The notes beneath the pieces were generated by a model, which worked only from the letters and a program-made list of their open reading frames with translations, did no database searches and was not told the DNA's origin. Shown in pieces: positions 18,444 to 27,365 of a DNA stretch of 55,100 nucleotides (position 1 is the first letter of the stretch; each line of letters starts with the position of its first letter). Position numbers and translations under genes: made by a program. The stretch is from NCBI GenBank assembly GCA_903863885.1, contig CAIPEB010000112.1, positions 1 to 55,100 of the forward strand, given 5' to 3'. The stretch comes from an uncultured Planctomycetaceae bacterium. GTDB taxonomy: Bacteria; Planctomycetota; Planctomycetia; Pirellulales; Pirellulaceae.

Positions 18444-20924
18444 TTATCGGCGCGCGTCGAGTCCCTGCCACTGATGTTTCCAGGGTTCCGGTCCGTGGCT
18501 TTCAACGAAGAACGTATCTCCTTCACGGCGCGAATCGAGGGGCGAGTTGTTTTCGTCGTTGCGGTAGCGAGGCGCCATGATCCCGCTCTTGACGAGCGTA
18601 TCCAGTGAATCCGGCAGGTCGCCAAAGGCGAGCCGGTAAGCGTATACCGCGCGGCCGATGCCCAGGCGGATGAAGTGGGCTTCGTGGTGCGTGCGGGTTG
18701 TGCGGGTGGCTTCCGGAGGAAGCGGCAGCAGTCGCAGCAGTTCAACAGCCAGCGGGGCGGGGGACGCGCCGGCCGCAACGGGTTGAAATGAGAGCTTGTG
18801 CGCTCCTTTTTCCAGGGCGTGCGTTCCGAGCAACAAGTCTGCTTCGGCTTCTTCCTTCATCTTCAACTCGGCTGTCGTGACCTTCGCTCCATCGATTGCG
18901 ATGTCGTAGGTGCCGCAGGCGGGTCCGCTGGCGGCGATCAAACGGATCGCGTAACGTCCCGACACGGCGATTTCAAAAGGCAGCGTGAGAACCTCGGCAG
19001 CATTCTTGGGGGACCAGAGCAGTGACGGGCGCGCTCCGAAGAAGCCGGCAGTCTGAATAACCGGTTTCTCCGCAGACGTGGTTTCGGCCTGGCGGAAGAC
19101 GCGAACCAGATGTTGAGACTGCCAAGGAACGCGTCGCTGATGCCACGCGGGCAACGGCTCCCACTGCTTCGGTTCGCCCGTTTGATACCAGAATGCCACG
19201 CTGCTGAAGAAGTCCGGCCGTTCAAGAAAGAACCCGTCCTCGGACTCGAGCCGATTGCCCTTGTGTTCGATGGCGACTCGGAGCGACTTGTCGAAGTTCA
19301 CCGGATCGAGCACGTGCCAGCGAAAAAAAACACCGCTGTCTCCAGCGGCTTCGCCCTGGATGCGAGGCTGCCCGAACCAGGGTCCGGTTCGGGGGCGAAA
19401 CCCCCACGCGTCGTTGAAGTAATCCTCGCTGCCCGTGCCCTGCAGGCTGGGAACTTCTTCTCCGTCGATGTAGAAGAAATCATCGCCCTCGCCGAACCAG
19501 CCGTCCTGAGCCAGGGTGACGGACATTACGGTGCCTACGTACTGGCCGCGGCCTTCGAGGTCCGCGATCTGGTAATCACGACCTGCAACGGCCGGATATT
19601 CGCAGCGATAGCGCGAGTGAAAATACGGCGTGTCGGACGGCAGCGTGTCGAGTTGCATCCAGTCAATCTGCCAATACAGTCCGGTGGAGCGATCGGGATT
19701 GTCGTTGGTGATGACGATACGAGCTGATTTCTGGAACGGCATTCTCCAGAAGCAGGTCAGTGCGCCAGTCGGGGAGACCTGAACGGGGATACTCTCCACC
19801 GAAGCGGGTTTTCCTTGCCCAACCGCGAAGAAATCGCCCAGCGGCACTTCGATTCCCGGTGTCTTGCGATCGTCCCAGTAAATGCGCAGCGTCAGGGAGT
19901 TCAGTTCGCTGACCCAGCCGGAGTGGCTGGTGAACCACATGTGCGTGATGACGCCCGGTCCCTGCAGCACGGGCACCTCGACGGACTTGCCCGGAAAGAG
20001 CCAGTTCATGTCGAGATTCTCAGTGTTCCACTGGGGCTGTTGATTGCTGGATACCCGACGGTTCCGGCCGCGCAAGTCGGAGAAGAGCATGCTGTGCGGA
20101 GGGGAGGAAGTTCCGGACTGCGACTTCTCGGCGCGGGCCGTTTCATAATCGATCCAGAGAGCGTCGTTCATGTAGGCCCGCGCGAATTCGTAGGACATCG
20201 AGCACTCGCCGCGGTGGCTCGTGTTGCGAAGAAAGAACCGCCCGCCGCCCGGCAGTTTTGCGTCGTCTTCATAACCGACCAGCAGCACGCTGTGGCCGTC
20301 GCGCACTGCATCGCGCGCGGCCATCTGCAGAAGTCCGTCCTGCCATTTTTCGACTTTCGGCCAGAGGAATCCGCCGCAGACAGGCCATCGCCGCGATAGG
20401 GCTCGCTTGACCGCCGCGAATTCGGTGTCATCGAGTCCGCGGTGCGGATCCCATGGTTTGATCCAGTGCATTCGCAGACCGAGATCGCGGATCGCCGCGG
20501 CGTGGTCGCGCGCCTGCTGGCTCGGCGAGTACTTTGCGTCGAAGGTGTCGCGATATGGTGCGTCGCTGTCCGGGCAGATGCCGTACTTTTCAAAACCCTT
20601 CCACAGGTCCGAGAAGAAACCGCCGTCTTCCGTTTCGCCGATTGCCGAATTGGATGCCCAGTTCAGGAACTCGACGCTCAATCGTGTTGAGACGCCGTTG
20701 TGTTTGGCCAGCGCGTACTCCAGGGCGCCGGTTACGGTGAATGCCGAGCATGTGCCGCGGCCGCCCTGCGAGGGAACATCGAGTCCGTGCTGGCGATACG
20801 TATCCCGCAGGTCGACCTTTTGGGGCATGTCTTCCTGGCCGGATGCAACGGTCCTTTGCAGCAAGATCGCGGCGATCACGCACGGCAACACGGATGCGAA
20901 ACGCGACTTCGAATATTTCAACAT
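18444..20924 (-). CDS. Papain-like peptidase fused to a GH172 (DUF2961) domain
   Basis: An 826-residue exported protein (signal peptide to about residue 30; GAGGA precedes the ATG). Residues 35-265 form a C1A cysteine peptidase: oxyanion Gln Q53 and nucleophile C59 in SQGGRGTCSAF (papain spacing), H211 in DGHSVLLVGYE and N234 in FFLRNTS. Residues about 280-620 are DUF2961/GH172, with the two glutamates of the family 21 residues apart: E479 in GWFGEGDDFF and E500 in GTGSEDYFND, matching the spacing I recall for the founding difructose-anhydride enzyme. A jelly-roll-like part (about 640-755) follows, and the last 70 residues resemble the C-terminal part of a type II secretion pseudopilin (YRLAFGDLPDSLDTLV). 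GH172 enzymes act on alpha-D-fructofuranosides or arabinofuranosides. The peptidase fusion is unusual; its target is unknown. Confidence 0.85.
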   Translation of the reverse strand: MLKYSKSRFASVLPCVIAAILLQRTVASGQEDMPQKVDLRDTYRQHGLDVPSQGGRGTCSAFTVTGALEYALAKHNGVSTRLSVEFLNWASNSAIGETEDGGFFSDLWKGFEKYGICPDSDAPYRDTFDAKYSPSQQARDHAAAIRDLGLRMHWIKPWDPHRGLDDTEFAAVKRALSRRWPVCGGFLWPKVEKWQDGLLQMAARDAVRDGHSVLLVGYEDDAKLPGGGRFFLRNTSHRGECSMSYEFARAYMNDALWIDYETARAEKSQSGTSSPPHSMLFSDLRGRNRRVSSNQQPQWNTENLDMNWLFPGKSVEVPVLQGPGVITHMWFTSHSGWVSELNSLTLRIYWDDRKTPGIEVPLGDFFAVGQGKPASVESIPVQVSPTGALTCFWRMPFQKSARIVITNDNPDRSTGLYWQIDWMQLDTLPSDTPYFHSRYRCEYPAVAGRDYQIADLEGRGQYVGTVMSVTLAQDGWFGEGDDFFYIDGEEVPSLQGTGSEDYFNDAWGFRPRTGPWFGQPRIQGEAAGDSGVFFRWHVLDPVNFDKSLRVAIEHKGNRLESEDGFFLERPDFFSSVAFWYQTGEPKQWEPLPAWHQRRVPWQSQHLVRVFRQAETTSAEKPVIQTAGFFGARPSLLWSPKNAAEVLTLPFEIAVSGRYAIRLIAASGPACGTYDIAIDGAKVTTAELKMKEEAEADLLLGTHALEKGAHKLSFQPVAAGASPAPLAVELLRLLPLPPEATRTTRTHHEAHFIRLGIGRAVYAYRLAFGDLPDSLDTLVKSGIMAPRYRNDENNSPLDSRREGDTFFVESHGPEPWKHQWQGLDARR

Positions 20925-21100
20925 GACGTGCGATCCTCGGAGGGACGGGATTCAGGTTGGAAACTGGTTTCAGGTTGGAAGAAGTACCCAAGATTGTCGG
21001 CGCGAGTGGAACGTGAAGCAAGCCTGTGCTGCGAGCGAGGAACGTGCGGAGACTTATTTCACCCCCGGCGGGAGGGTCGATGGCGAGGCACGAGCCATCG

Positions 21101-21323
21101 GAGGTCGTGCGGTTCAGGAAACATTCGGACATAACGACTCGGCTTCACCCGCCCGCTTGCGGGAGGGTCGGCCGCGTAGCGGTCGGGGAGGGTCTTCCGA
21201 ACCGGTAGTGAATTCTGCGACTAGCGGCGCGGTAACCCTCTCCGGGCCTTCGGCCCGACTCTCCCAGAGGGAGAGTGAAGCATGAATGACGACGGTGCAA
21301 CCACTTCTAAACCGCACGACCTC
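21101..21323. mobile_element. MITE-like element, copy 1 (223 bp, complete)
   Basis: The element begins GAGGTCGTGCGGTTCAGGA and ends TTCTAAACCGCACGACCTC, giving terminal inverted repeats with 14 perfect pairs and further partial pairing. It is flanked by the direct repeat ATCG at 21097-21100 and 21324-21327. The interior contains a hairpin (CCCTCTCCGGGCC...GGAGAGTG). It has no transposase, so a full-length element or a relative elsewhere in the genome would be needed to move it. Copy 2 has exactly the same length. Confidence 0.85.
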
Positions 21324-21384
21324 ATCGCGGAGGGTTCTGACGAACATTGGCGACATCTCTCCCCGGAATCCGCTGTCGCTCGTT

Positions 21385-21415
21385 GCCGACCCTCCCGCAC
21401 GCGGGCGGGCGAAGT
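21385..21415 (-). repeat. Inverted internal fragment of the MITE-like element
   Basis: Read on the minus strand, these 31 bases match positions 28546-28576 inside copy 2 with three mismatches. It is a decayed piece of another copy lying 62 bases after copy 1. Confidence 0.6.
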
Positions 21416-21624
21416 TGATGCGCGGCCTCGCGGCGCAGGCCACCGCTGCCCCGAGGATCAGAAACGCAAGGGGACACTTCTTATGGTCAGAAGCTGGGGA
21501 CATTTCTCATGGCGCATGACACGGACAAGCCGTTTGCGTATTGGAAACCGGACAATGACAACTTAGACTGGCGCGAAACGCAGGCATCGTGATTGACGAG
21601 CAACTCAACATCAGGAGCATGAGC

Positions 21625-22893
21625 ATGTCGACACGCGAATCGATCCGGAATACGCACGCGACACGTCGCGGGTTTCTGCAGGCTGCAGCAGGGGCTGCGG
21701 CGGCGACAACGCTGACCTTGTCCCGGACGGCAGGCGCCGAGCAGGCAGTCAGCGCCAATGAACGGATCGGCGTGGGATTCATCGGAGTCGGCGGACGCGC
21801 CCAGGCCCACATCGATATCGTCAACAACCTGAAACAAAAAGGGCTCGTCGAACCGGTCGCGGTCTGCGATATCTATCAGCCGCGGCTGGAAGAAGCTGCG
21901 AAGAAGTGCGGCGGCGTCAAGATGTACAAGACGCACGAAGAGCTGCTGGCGGATCCCAACGTGGATCTCGTCTGCATCGCGACTCCCGACCGGCATCACG
22001 CGCCGCAGGCCATCGATGCGGTCCGGGCGGGCAAGGATGTCTACTGCGAAAAACCCCTGACGCACTGGTCGCAATTCGATATCGCCAAGAAGCTGGAAGA
22101 GGAAGCCAAGAAGGCGGGAAAACTGGTGCAGGTCGGCACGCAGTACGTGGCCGATGACAACTACGCCAAGGTCTCGAAGATGATCAAGGACGGGATCATC
22201 GGCAAACCGGTTCAGGTCCAGCTCGGTTACTTCCGGCGCGGCGACTGGGGCGAACGCATGGTGATCCCCGATGCGAACGCGAAGCCGGGGCCGGGCTTGA
22301 ACTGGGAACGATTTCTGGGCGATGCGCCGAAGGTGGACTTCAGTGTCTCGCGGTTCTTCCAGTGGCGGCTGTTTTGGGATTATGCCGGCGGTCCGGCGAC
22401 CGACCTGCTCGTGCACATGTTCACGCCGGTCTTCTGCCTGCTCGAACTCGATTACCCGGAACGCGTGTTCGGAGGCGGCGGGTGCTTCCAGTACGACCGC
22501 GAGGTTCCGGATCAGTGCAACATCATCGCCGACTACAAGGGCGGCCCGTCGATCGTGATGATGAACTCGCTGTCGAATTACACGGGCATCGATACCCGCA
22601 TTCGCGGAACGAACGGGATCATCATCCTGGGCGACGAAGGAATGCGCATCGTGCCGATTGACCCGAAGACCGACAAGGAGACGGCCGAGGTCAAGATCCC
22701 GTGGAACGGAATGGGCAACACCGAAAAGCTGTGGCTGAATCTGATCGACTGCGTCAAGACGCGCCAGCAGCCGTTCAGTCCGATCTCGGTGGCCGTGCGC
22801 GTTCAAGCTCCGCTGAGCATGGGCATCCTCTCGCACCGAGCGAGCAAGACGGCCCTGTTCGACAAAGCGAAGCAGGCGATCGTGCTCAGCTGA
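21625..22893 (+). CDS. Tat-exported Gfo/Idh/MocA family oxidoreductase
   Basis: A 422-residue protein. The ATG at 21625 is chosen because AGGAG lies seven bases upstream; ATG 21619 and GTG 21589 are too close to or before it. The N-terminus has a twin-arginine signal (THATRRGFLQAAAGAAAA), then a Rossmann nucleotide-binding motif (GVGFIGVGGRAQAH) and the family signature CEKPLTH. The C-terminal half is the alpha/beta domain with PATDLLVHMF. Family members use NAD(P) to oxidise or reduce sugars, inositols or their derivatives; Tat export means the cofactor is probably bound before translocation, and some exported members are glycosidases acting through a transient oxidation. The substrate is unknown. 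It is typical of planctomycetes, which carry dozens of such genes. Confidence 0.9.
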   Translation: MSTRESIRNTHATRRGFLQAAAGAAAATTLTLSRTAGAEQAVSANERIGVGFIGVGGRAQAHIDIVNNLKQKGLVEPVAVCDIYQPRLEEAAKKCGGVKMYKTHEELLADPNVDLVCIATPDRHHAPQAIDAVRAGKDVYCEKPLTHWSQFDIAKKLEEEAKKAGKLVQVGTQYVADDNYAKVSKMIKDGIIGKPVQVQLGYFRRGDWGERMVIPDANAKPGPGLNWERFLGDAPKVDFSVSRFFQWRLFWDYAGGPATDLLVHMFTPVFCLLELDYPERVFGGGGCFQYDREVPDQCNIIADYKGGPSIVMMNSLSNYTGIDTRIRGTNGIIILGDEGMRIVPIDPKTDKETAEVKIPWNGMGNTEKLWLNLIDCVKTRQQPFSPISVAVRVQAPLSMGILSHRASKTALFDKAKQAIVLS

Positions 22894-22902
22894 ACGCAGC
22901 TG

Positions 22903-23580
22903 TTACCCAGCTGGCGCGTCCAGGTTCCCCAGCACGGCGCGTCGAACCTGCAGCGCCAGCTGCTTTGCATTATCTTCGGCCAAAGGGTCGTCCTCGAACC
23001 TCTGGATTCCGACCGATGCAATGGTTGCTTCGCTCCCGTGGATCAGCTTGATGCCGCTGACCATGCAAGCGTCTCCGTGCCCGCAACGAATACAGGGAAC
23101 GTTGCCGACGACGAGCATCCCGCCGATTTCGAGAATGCCCTCCTCCGCCATCCACGAGCGGATCTGCGACGTCGCGGTTTCGAAGGCGGGCGGGACATTG
23201 GATCCGTAGGGCGGACAGGCGGTCGTGATGACGTATGCGCCGAACTTGCCCGAGTTCCGCCCCGTCTGGTGGCGCAGGCAGTACATGCGCTCCATGAACA
23301 TTTTCGATCGGGCATCGAGGCTGTTGTAAGGGGTAAAGGCGCCGAGCACGAAAGCGCTGGCCGTCCGGAATGCTTCCGCCAGTGAGCGCCCGTCGTCGTC
23401 CACGGTGCACTGGTTGTTTTCCACGCAGCCGAGGCATCCACGGCATGGTTCCAACCGCAACTCGCTCAGCTTGACGAATCTGGTGCGCAGGCCCGTGTGG
23501 TTCAGCACCAGTTTCACGGCGCGATCCGTGTTGCTGTCCGGAACGGGACTGCCGCTCACGCCAAGCACCTGGACTTCCAT
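22903..23580 (-). CDS. Flavodoxin-fold NAD(P)H-dependent FMN reductase-like protein with Cys motif
   Basis: A 225-residue cytoplasmic protein. The ATG at 23580 is preceded by AAAGGA and opens the flavodoxin-like fold (VQVLGVSGSPVPDSNTDRAV, FMN phosphate loop). A cysteine cluster C46-x2-C49-x2-C52 with C58 (EPCRGCLGCVENNQC) follows; such clusters occur in iron-sulfur flavoproteins and related 'flavodoxin family' reductases, so a [4Fe-4S] cluster or redox disulfide is possible. FVLGAFTPYNSLDARSKMF is the usual second flavin-binding region. Later cysteines (NVPCIRCGHGDACM) could form another site. It ends 9 bp from the convergent Gfo/Idh gene. The electron acceptor is unknown. Confidence 0.8.
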   Translation of the reverse strand: MEVQVLGVSGSPVPDSNTDRAVKLVLNHTGLRTRFVKLSELRLEPCRGCLGCVENNQCTVDDDGRSLAEAFRTASAFVLGAFTPYNSLDARSKMFMERMYCLRHQTGRNSGKFGAYVITTACPPYGSNVPPAFETATSQIRSWMAEEGILEIGGMLVVGNVPCIRCGHGDACMVSGIKLIHGSEATIASVGIQRFEDDPLAEDNAKQLALQVRRAVLGNLDAPAG

Positions 23581-23954
23581 GGGCTCATCCTTTCTTTGCC
23601 ATGACCGAAGCGATAAACCAGTTCGCCGGGCATTACCGCCGGACACATTCAAAAGCATGGTAAGAAAGCGGCGACGGAAAGGCCATATGCGATCCGGCTC
23701 ATCGTAACCGTTCACGGAGCGGATCGTTTTCGAGGATCGCGAGCGTAGTCGCCGCCCCGGATACACGAACCGTACGATTGGATAGCCGCAACGCGACGGC
23801 CCTGTGCGCCGTCCGGTTGATTTCGAGCGGAACTGTGAACGGGCTGCCGTGCGATACCGGATTGAGCCAGACTGCAACAGGGACGCTATATTATTGGCAT
23901 AAGAACCATGACATTTCCGCGGGCAAGGGTCCGCTTACTCCAGGGAGTTGCCAC
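23581..23954. promoter_or_regulatory. Divergent promoter region between the reductase and GH116 genes
   Basis: This 374-bp divergent spacer must carry promoters for both flanking genes. On the plus strand TTGAGC at 23862-23867 and TATATT at 23887-23892 form a sigma-70-like pair, but the 19-base spacer is long. The GH116 start is marked by AGGGAG seven bases before the ATG. No RNA gene or hairpin terminator is evident. Confidence 0.3.
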
Positions 23955-26900
23955 ATGAAGCCAGACGTTTCCGCCGGTCGCGGTCAATCCTGTTGCCAGG
24001 GGAATTGCGGCAGTCAAATCGCAAGGCGTGAGTTCCTCGGTGCCATCGGCATGGTGGCTGCGGCATCGCTTTGGGACGCTCGCCGCGCGATCGCCGGCCC
24101 GTTTGAGGCCTCGGACTTCGCCAAGCTGGTTCCCGCTGACAAGAAACTGTCGGAGGAATGGTTGAAGTCGCTGGTGGAACGCGGCACGCCGCACGTCTAT
24201 CGCGGCGACGAACTCAAGTTCGTCGGCATGCCCGTCGGCGGCATCTGCGCCGGTCAGGTCTATCTGGGAGGCGACGGCACGTTGTGGCACTGGGATATTT
24301 TCAACCAGCACATCGGTACGGGCGCGGAGCACTACGCCAATCCGCTGCAGCCGGCCGCTCCGTTGAAGCAGGGCTTTGCGCTGAAGACCGTGCAGGCGGG
24401 AAAGCAGCAGATTCGAAAGCTCGATGTGTCGGGATTCAAGGACGTATCGTTTCGCGGTGAATATCCGATCGCCACCGTCGAGCTTCGTGACGCGGCCTCG
24501 CCGGTCACGGTGCGGCTTGCCGCCTATTCGCCGTTCGTTCCGCTCGACGTCGAGAACTCATCGCTTCCCGTGACGATTCTCGAATACACGGTGAAGAATG
24601 AGGGCACCGAAAAGTGCGAATGCGAATTGGGCGGATGGCTGGAGAACGCCGTCTGTCTGCACAGCGGCCCGCCCAAACTCGTCACGCGGGTCGAGCAGAT
24701 CGGAAAGAACCTGCTGTACCTCGAGCATTCGGCGGAACCGCTGCCGGCCGCTGAGCCCCGGGAATCTCGCGCAGACATCCGTTTCGAGGATTTCGAAAAG
24801 GAGACGTACGAAGGATGGACGGCGGAGGGAACCGCGTTCGGGACCGGACCGGTCGAGATGTCGCGCATGCCTTCCTATCAGGGTGAAATCGGCGGGCAGG
24901 GAGGCCGCGTCGTAAACACGCACAACGCGCGGCAAGGCGAGAGCGTCGAACGCGGCGATGCACACGTCGGCACGCTCATCAGCAGGCCCTTTACGATCGA
25001 ACGGGACTTTATCCGATTCCTGATCGGGGGCGGCGCCCACAAAGACCGCACCTGCCTGAATCTGCTGGTTGACAAGCAGGTCGTGAAATCAGCGACCGGC
25101 GCCAACGACAACCGCATGAAGCCGGCGAGCTTCGACGTTCGACGATGGGCAGGCCGGCAAGCTCAGTTGCAGATCGTGGACCAGGAGCGGGGCGGCTGGG
25201 GCAATATCGGTGTGGACGAGATCGTCTTCACAGACAGCGCTGCGCTGCCCGATCAGCCGCTCGGCGAGCGGCCCGACTTCGGGACTCTCGGACTGGCGAT
25301 CCTCGGAGACGTCGCCGACTCCCGCTCGCGGGCAAAGCTGGAAGTGAACCGCATTGCGGAGTCCGTCTTCGATGCGGCAGATGGCGCGAAGGACTCGGAC
25401 GGTTTCGGCGCATTAGTCAAGTCGTTTGAACTCGGGCCCCAGCAGGAGAAGACCGTGCGATTTGCGATCGTGTGGCACTTCCCGAACCTGCGCCTTCCCC
25501 AAAATCTGAAGGGGCGCCGCTATGCCACGAAGTTCAAGTCGTCGCGCGACGTGGCACAATACGTCGCCGATCACGTCGACTCGCTCGCGCAACAGACGCG
25601 TTTGTGGAAAGACACCTGGTACGACTCGACGTTGCCGTACTGGCTGCTGGATCGGGCGTTCGCCACGGTGGCGACACTCGCTACTTCCACGTGTCACTGG
25701 CTGGCCAATGGCCGCTTCTACGGCTGGGAAGGCGTGGGCTGCTGCGAGGGGACGTGCGCTCACGTCTGGCACTACGCACACGCGGTCGCTCGGTTGTTTC
25801 CTCAGTTGGAGCGATCGTGCCGCGAGATGGTGGATTATGGAATCGCGTTCGACGCCCAGACCGGGTTGATCGGTTTTCGCGGCGAAGCTCATCACAACGC
25901 GGCCATCGACGGGCAATCGGGATGCATTCTGCGAGCTTACCGAGAGCACCAGATGTCCGCTGACGACGCGTTTCTCAAGCGAAATTGGCCCAAGGTCCGC
26001 AAGTCGATTGAGTTCCTCATCCAGGCCGATGGCGACGGCGACGGAATCATCGAGGGCCGCCAGCACAATACGCTGGACGCCGACTGGTTCGGGCCCGTGG
26101 CATGGCTTTCGGGCTTGTACCTCGCCGCGTTGGAAGCCGGCGAGCAGATGGCCCTGGAGATGGGCGATCAGGACTTCGCTGCGACATCGCGGAAGATCCT
26201 CGAAAAAGGGCGGAAGCGGATCGTCGAGATGTTGTGGAACGGCGAGTACTTTGTGAATCGACCGGATCCGAATCATCTTGATGCGATCAACTCAGGAACC
26301 GGTTGCCACATCGACCAGGTGTTCGGGCAGAGTTGGGCCTTCCAGGTCGGACTCGGCCGCGTCTTTTCCAAGGAGCACTCAACGGGCGCGTTGCAGGCAT
26401 TGTGGAAATACAACTTCACTCCCGACGTCGGTCCGTACCGCGAAGTGATGAAGCCCGGACGCTGGTATGCGATGCCGGGTGAAGGCGGATTGCTCATGTG
26501 CACATTTCCGAGGGGTGACTGGACATTCGAGAATGCCCAGGGCAAAGGCAATTCGAACCCCGGATTCGCGGGATACTTCAACGAGTGCATGAACGGTTTC
26601 GAGTATCAGGTTGCCGGGCACATGGTATGGGAAGGGATGCTGACCGAAGGACTGGCGATCACTCGGATGATCCACGACCGTTATCATCCGCTGAGGCGGA
26701 ACCCGTGGAACGAAGTCGAATGCGGAGATCACTACGCGCGTTCGATGGCCGGGTACGGCGTCTATCTGGCTGCGTGCGGATTTCAGTATCACGGACCGCA
26801 GGGGCTCATCGGCTTCGCGCCGCGATGGTCGGAGGACCGGTTCCGATGCGCGTTCACCGCGGCGGAAGGCTGGGGCACTTACACCCAGTCGAAAACCGCG

Positions 26901-27140
26901 GAGGGGCAGTCATCCGAGATCGCTGTGCGCTGGGGGCATGTGCGGGTGCAGCGGGTTTCGCTTGCTCCGCTTCCGCGCCTCGCCGTCCGGAAAGCAACGG
27001 TGAAGGTCGATGGTCGCGAAGTCGCCTCGACGTTCTCGATCAAGGAAGACCGTGTCGAGGTTTCGCTGAAAGAACCCGTTAAGCTGGGGGCCGATCAAAA
27101 GCTGGAGGTGTCGCTCGGCGGCGTGGCGGCCGGCGCGTGA
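23955..27140 (+). CDS. Tat-exported GH116 (GBA2-type) glucosidase with inserted sandwich domain
   Basis: A 1061-residue protein. The ATG at 23955 follows AGGGAG and begins a twin-arginine leader (IARREFLGAIGMVAAAS); the longer upstream frame lacks a signal. The N-terminal domain (about 60-270 and 440-520) is the GH116 beta-sandwich. The catalytic (alpha/alpha)6 domain has E598 in GVGCCEGTCAHVW (nucleophile position) and D708 in HNTLDADWFGP (acid/base). Known members hydrolyse beta-glucosides, beta-xylosides or glucosylceramide. About residues 270-435 an extra sandwich is inserted (FEGWTAEGTAFG-like start, FLIGGGAHKDRTCLN, GGWGNIGVDEI), of a type seen at the front of GH32-like planctomycete proteins. 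A CCQGNC motif precedes the Tat signal. Substrate is likely a plant or algal beta-glycoside; specificity is not shown. Confidence 0.85.
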   Translation: MKPDVSAGRGQSCCQGNCGSQIARREFLGAIGMVAAASLWDARRAIAGPFEASDFAKLVPADKKLSEEWLKSLVERGTPHVYRGDELKFVGMPVGGICAGQVYLGGDGTLWHWDIFNQHIGTGAEHYANPLQPAAPLKQGFALKTVQAGKQQIRKLDVSGFKDVSFRGEYPIATVELRDAASPVTVRLAAYSPFVPLDVENSSLPVTILEYTVKNEGTEKCECELGGWLENAVCLHSGPPKLVTRVEQIGKNLLYLEHSAEPLPAAEPRESRADIRFEDFEKETYEGWTAEGTAFGTGPVEMSRMPSYQGEIGGQGGRVVNTHNARQGESVERGDAHVGTLISRPFTIERDFIRFLIGGGAHKDRTCLNLLVDKQVVKSATGANDNRMKPASFDVRRWAGRQAQLQIVDQERGGWGNIGVDEIVFTDSAALPDQPLGERPDFGTLGLAILGDVADSRSRAKLEVNRIAESVFDAADGAKDSDGFGALVKSFELGPQQEKTVRFAIVWHFPNLRLPQNLKGRRYATKFKSSRDVAQYVADHVDSLAQQTRLWKDTWYDSTLPYWLLDRAFATVATLATSTCHWLANGRFYGWEGVGCCEGTCAHVWHYAHAVARLFPQLERSCREMVDYGIAFDAQTGLIGFRGEAHHNAAIDGQSGCILRAYREHQMSADDAFLKRNWPKVRKSIEFLIQADGDGDGIIEGRQHNTLDADWFGPVAWLSGLYLAALEAGEQMALEMGDQDFAATSRKILEKGRKRIVEMLWNGEYFVNRPDPNHLDAINSGTGCHIDQVFGQSWAFQVGLGRVFSKEHSTGALQALWKYNFTPDVGPYREVMKPGRWYAMPGEGGLLMCTFPRGDWTFENAQGKGNSNPGFAGYFNECMNGFEYQVAGHMVWEGMLTEGLAITRMIHDRYHPLRRNPWNEVECGDHYARSMAGYGVYLAACGFQYHGPQGLIGFAPRWSEDRFRCAFTAAEGWGTYTQSKTAEGQSSEIAVRWGHVRVQRVSLAPLPRLAVRKATVKVDGREVASTFSIKEDRVEVSLKEPVKLGADQKLEVSLGGVAAGA

Positions 27141-27305
27141 TCGCGTGGCGGGCGGCAGGACCGCCTCCCAATGCGGTGGTTCCTCACTGGGTGAATAACC
27201 CGCTCCCGTTCGTCGCCGTACCTTGCGCCGAAGACAAACGCCCAGACGGTTAGTGCGATGTATTGGATGTATTGTCCGTGCCAATCCGTGGCTTCTTTCC
27301 CCCCA

Positions 27306-27323
27306 GACTCCGGACTCCGGACT
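27306..27323. repeat. ACTCCGG short tandem repeat
   Basis: GACTCCGGACTCCGGACT, two and a half copies of a 7-base unit, is the reverse complement of the motif seen at 18288-18317. It lies in the 225-bp spacer between the GH116 gene and a Gfo/Idh gene. Confidence 0.6.
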
Positions 27324-27365
27324 GCAGCCTTTCTCGTACGTAACTGAACAGGGAGTGCGAGTGCA

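Larger units (their letters stand above)
20925..21624. other. 700-bp intergenic region rich in repeat fragments
   Basis: This divergent spacer between the peptidase-GH172 gene and a Gfo/Idh gene contains one complete MITE-like element (21101-21323), an inverted internal fragment of it (21385-21415), a duplicated 12-mer TTCAGGTTGGAA near 20951-20981, and two GGGGACAYTTCT motifs (about 21471-21483 and 21495-21507) of the kind found near REP-type transposase remnants. I see no intact gene in it; short reading frames inside the element are repeat artefacts. Confidence 0.6.

Noticed and set aside
21114-21503. Frames inside the MITE containing SLWESRAEGPER
   Set aside because: The same frames recur in all element copies and arise from the repeat itself; no ribosome-binding site or domain.
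21487-22836. 449-codon minus-strand frame
   Set aside because: Antisense to the Gfo/Idh gene, which shows a Tat signal and Rossmann fold.
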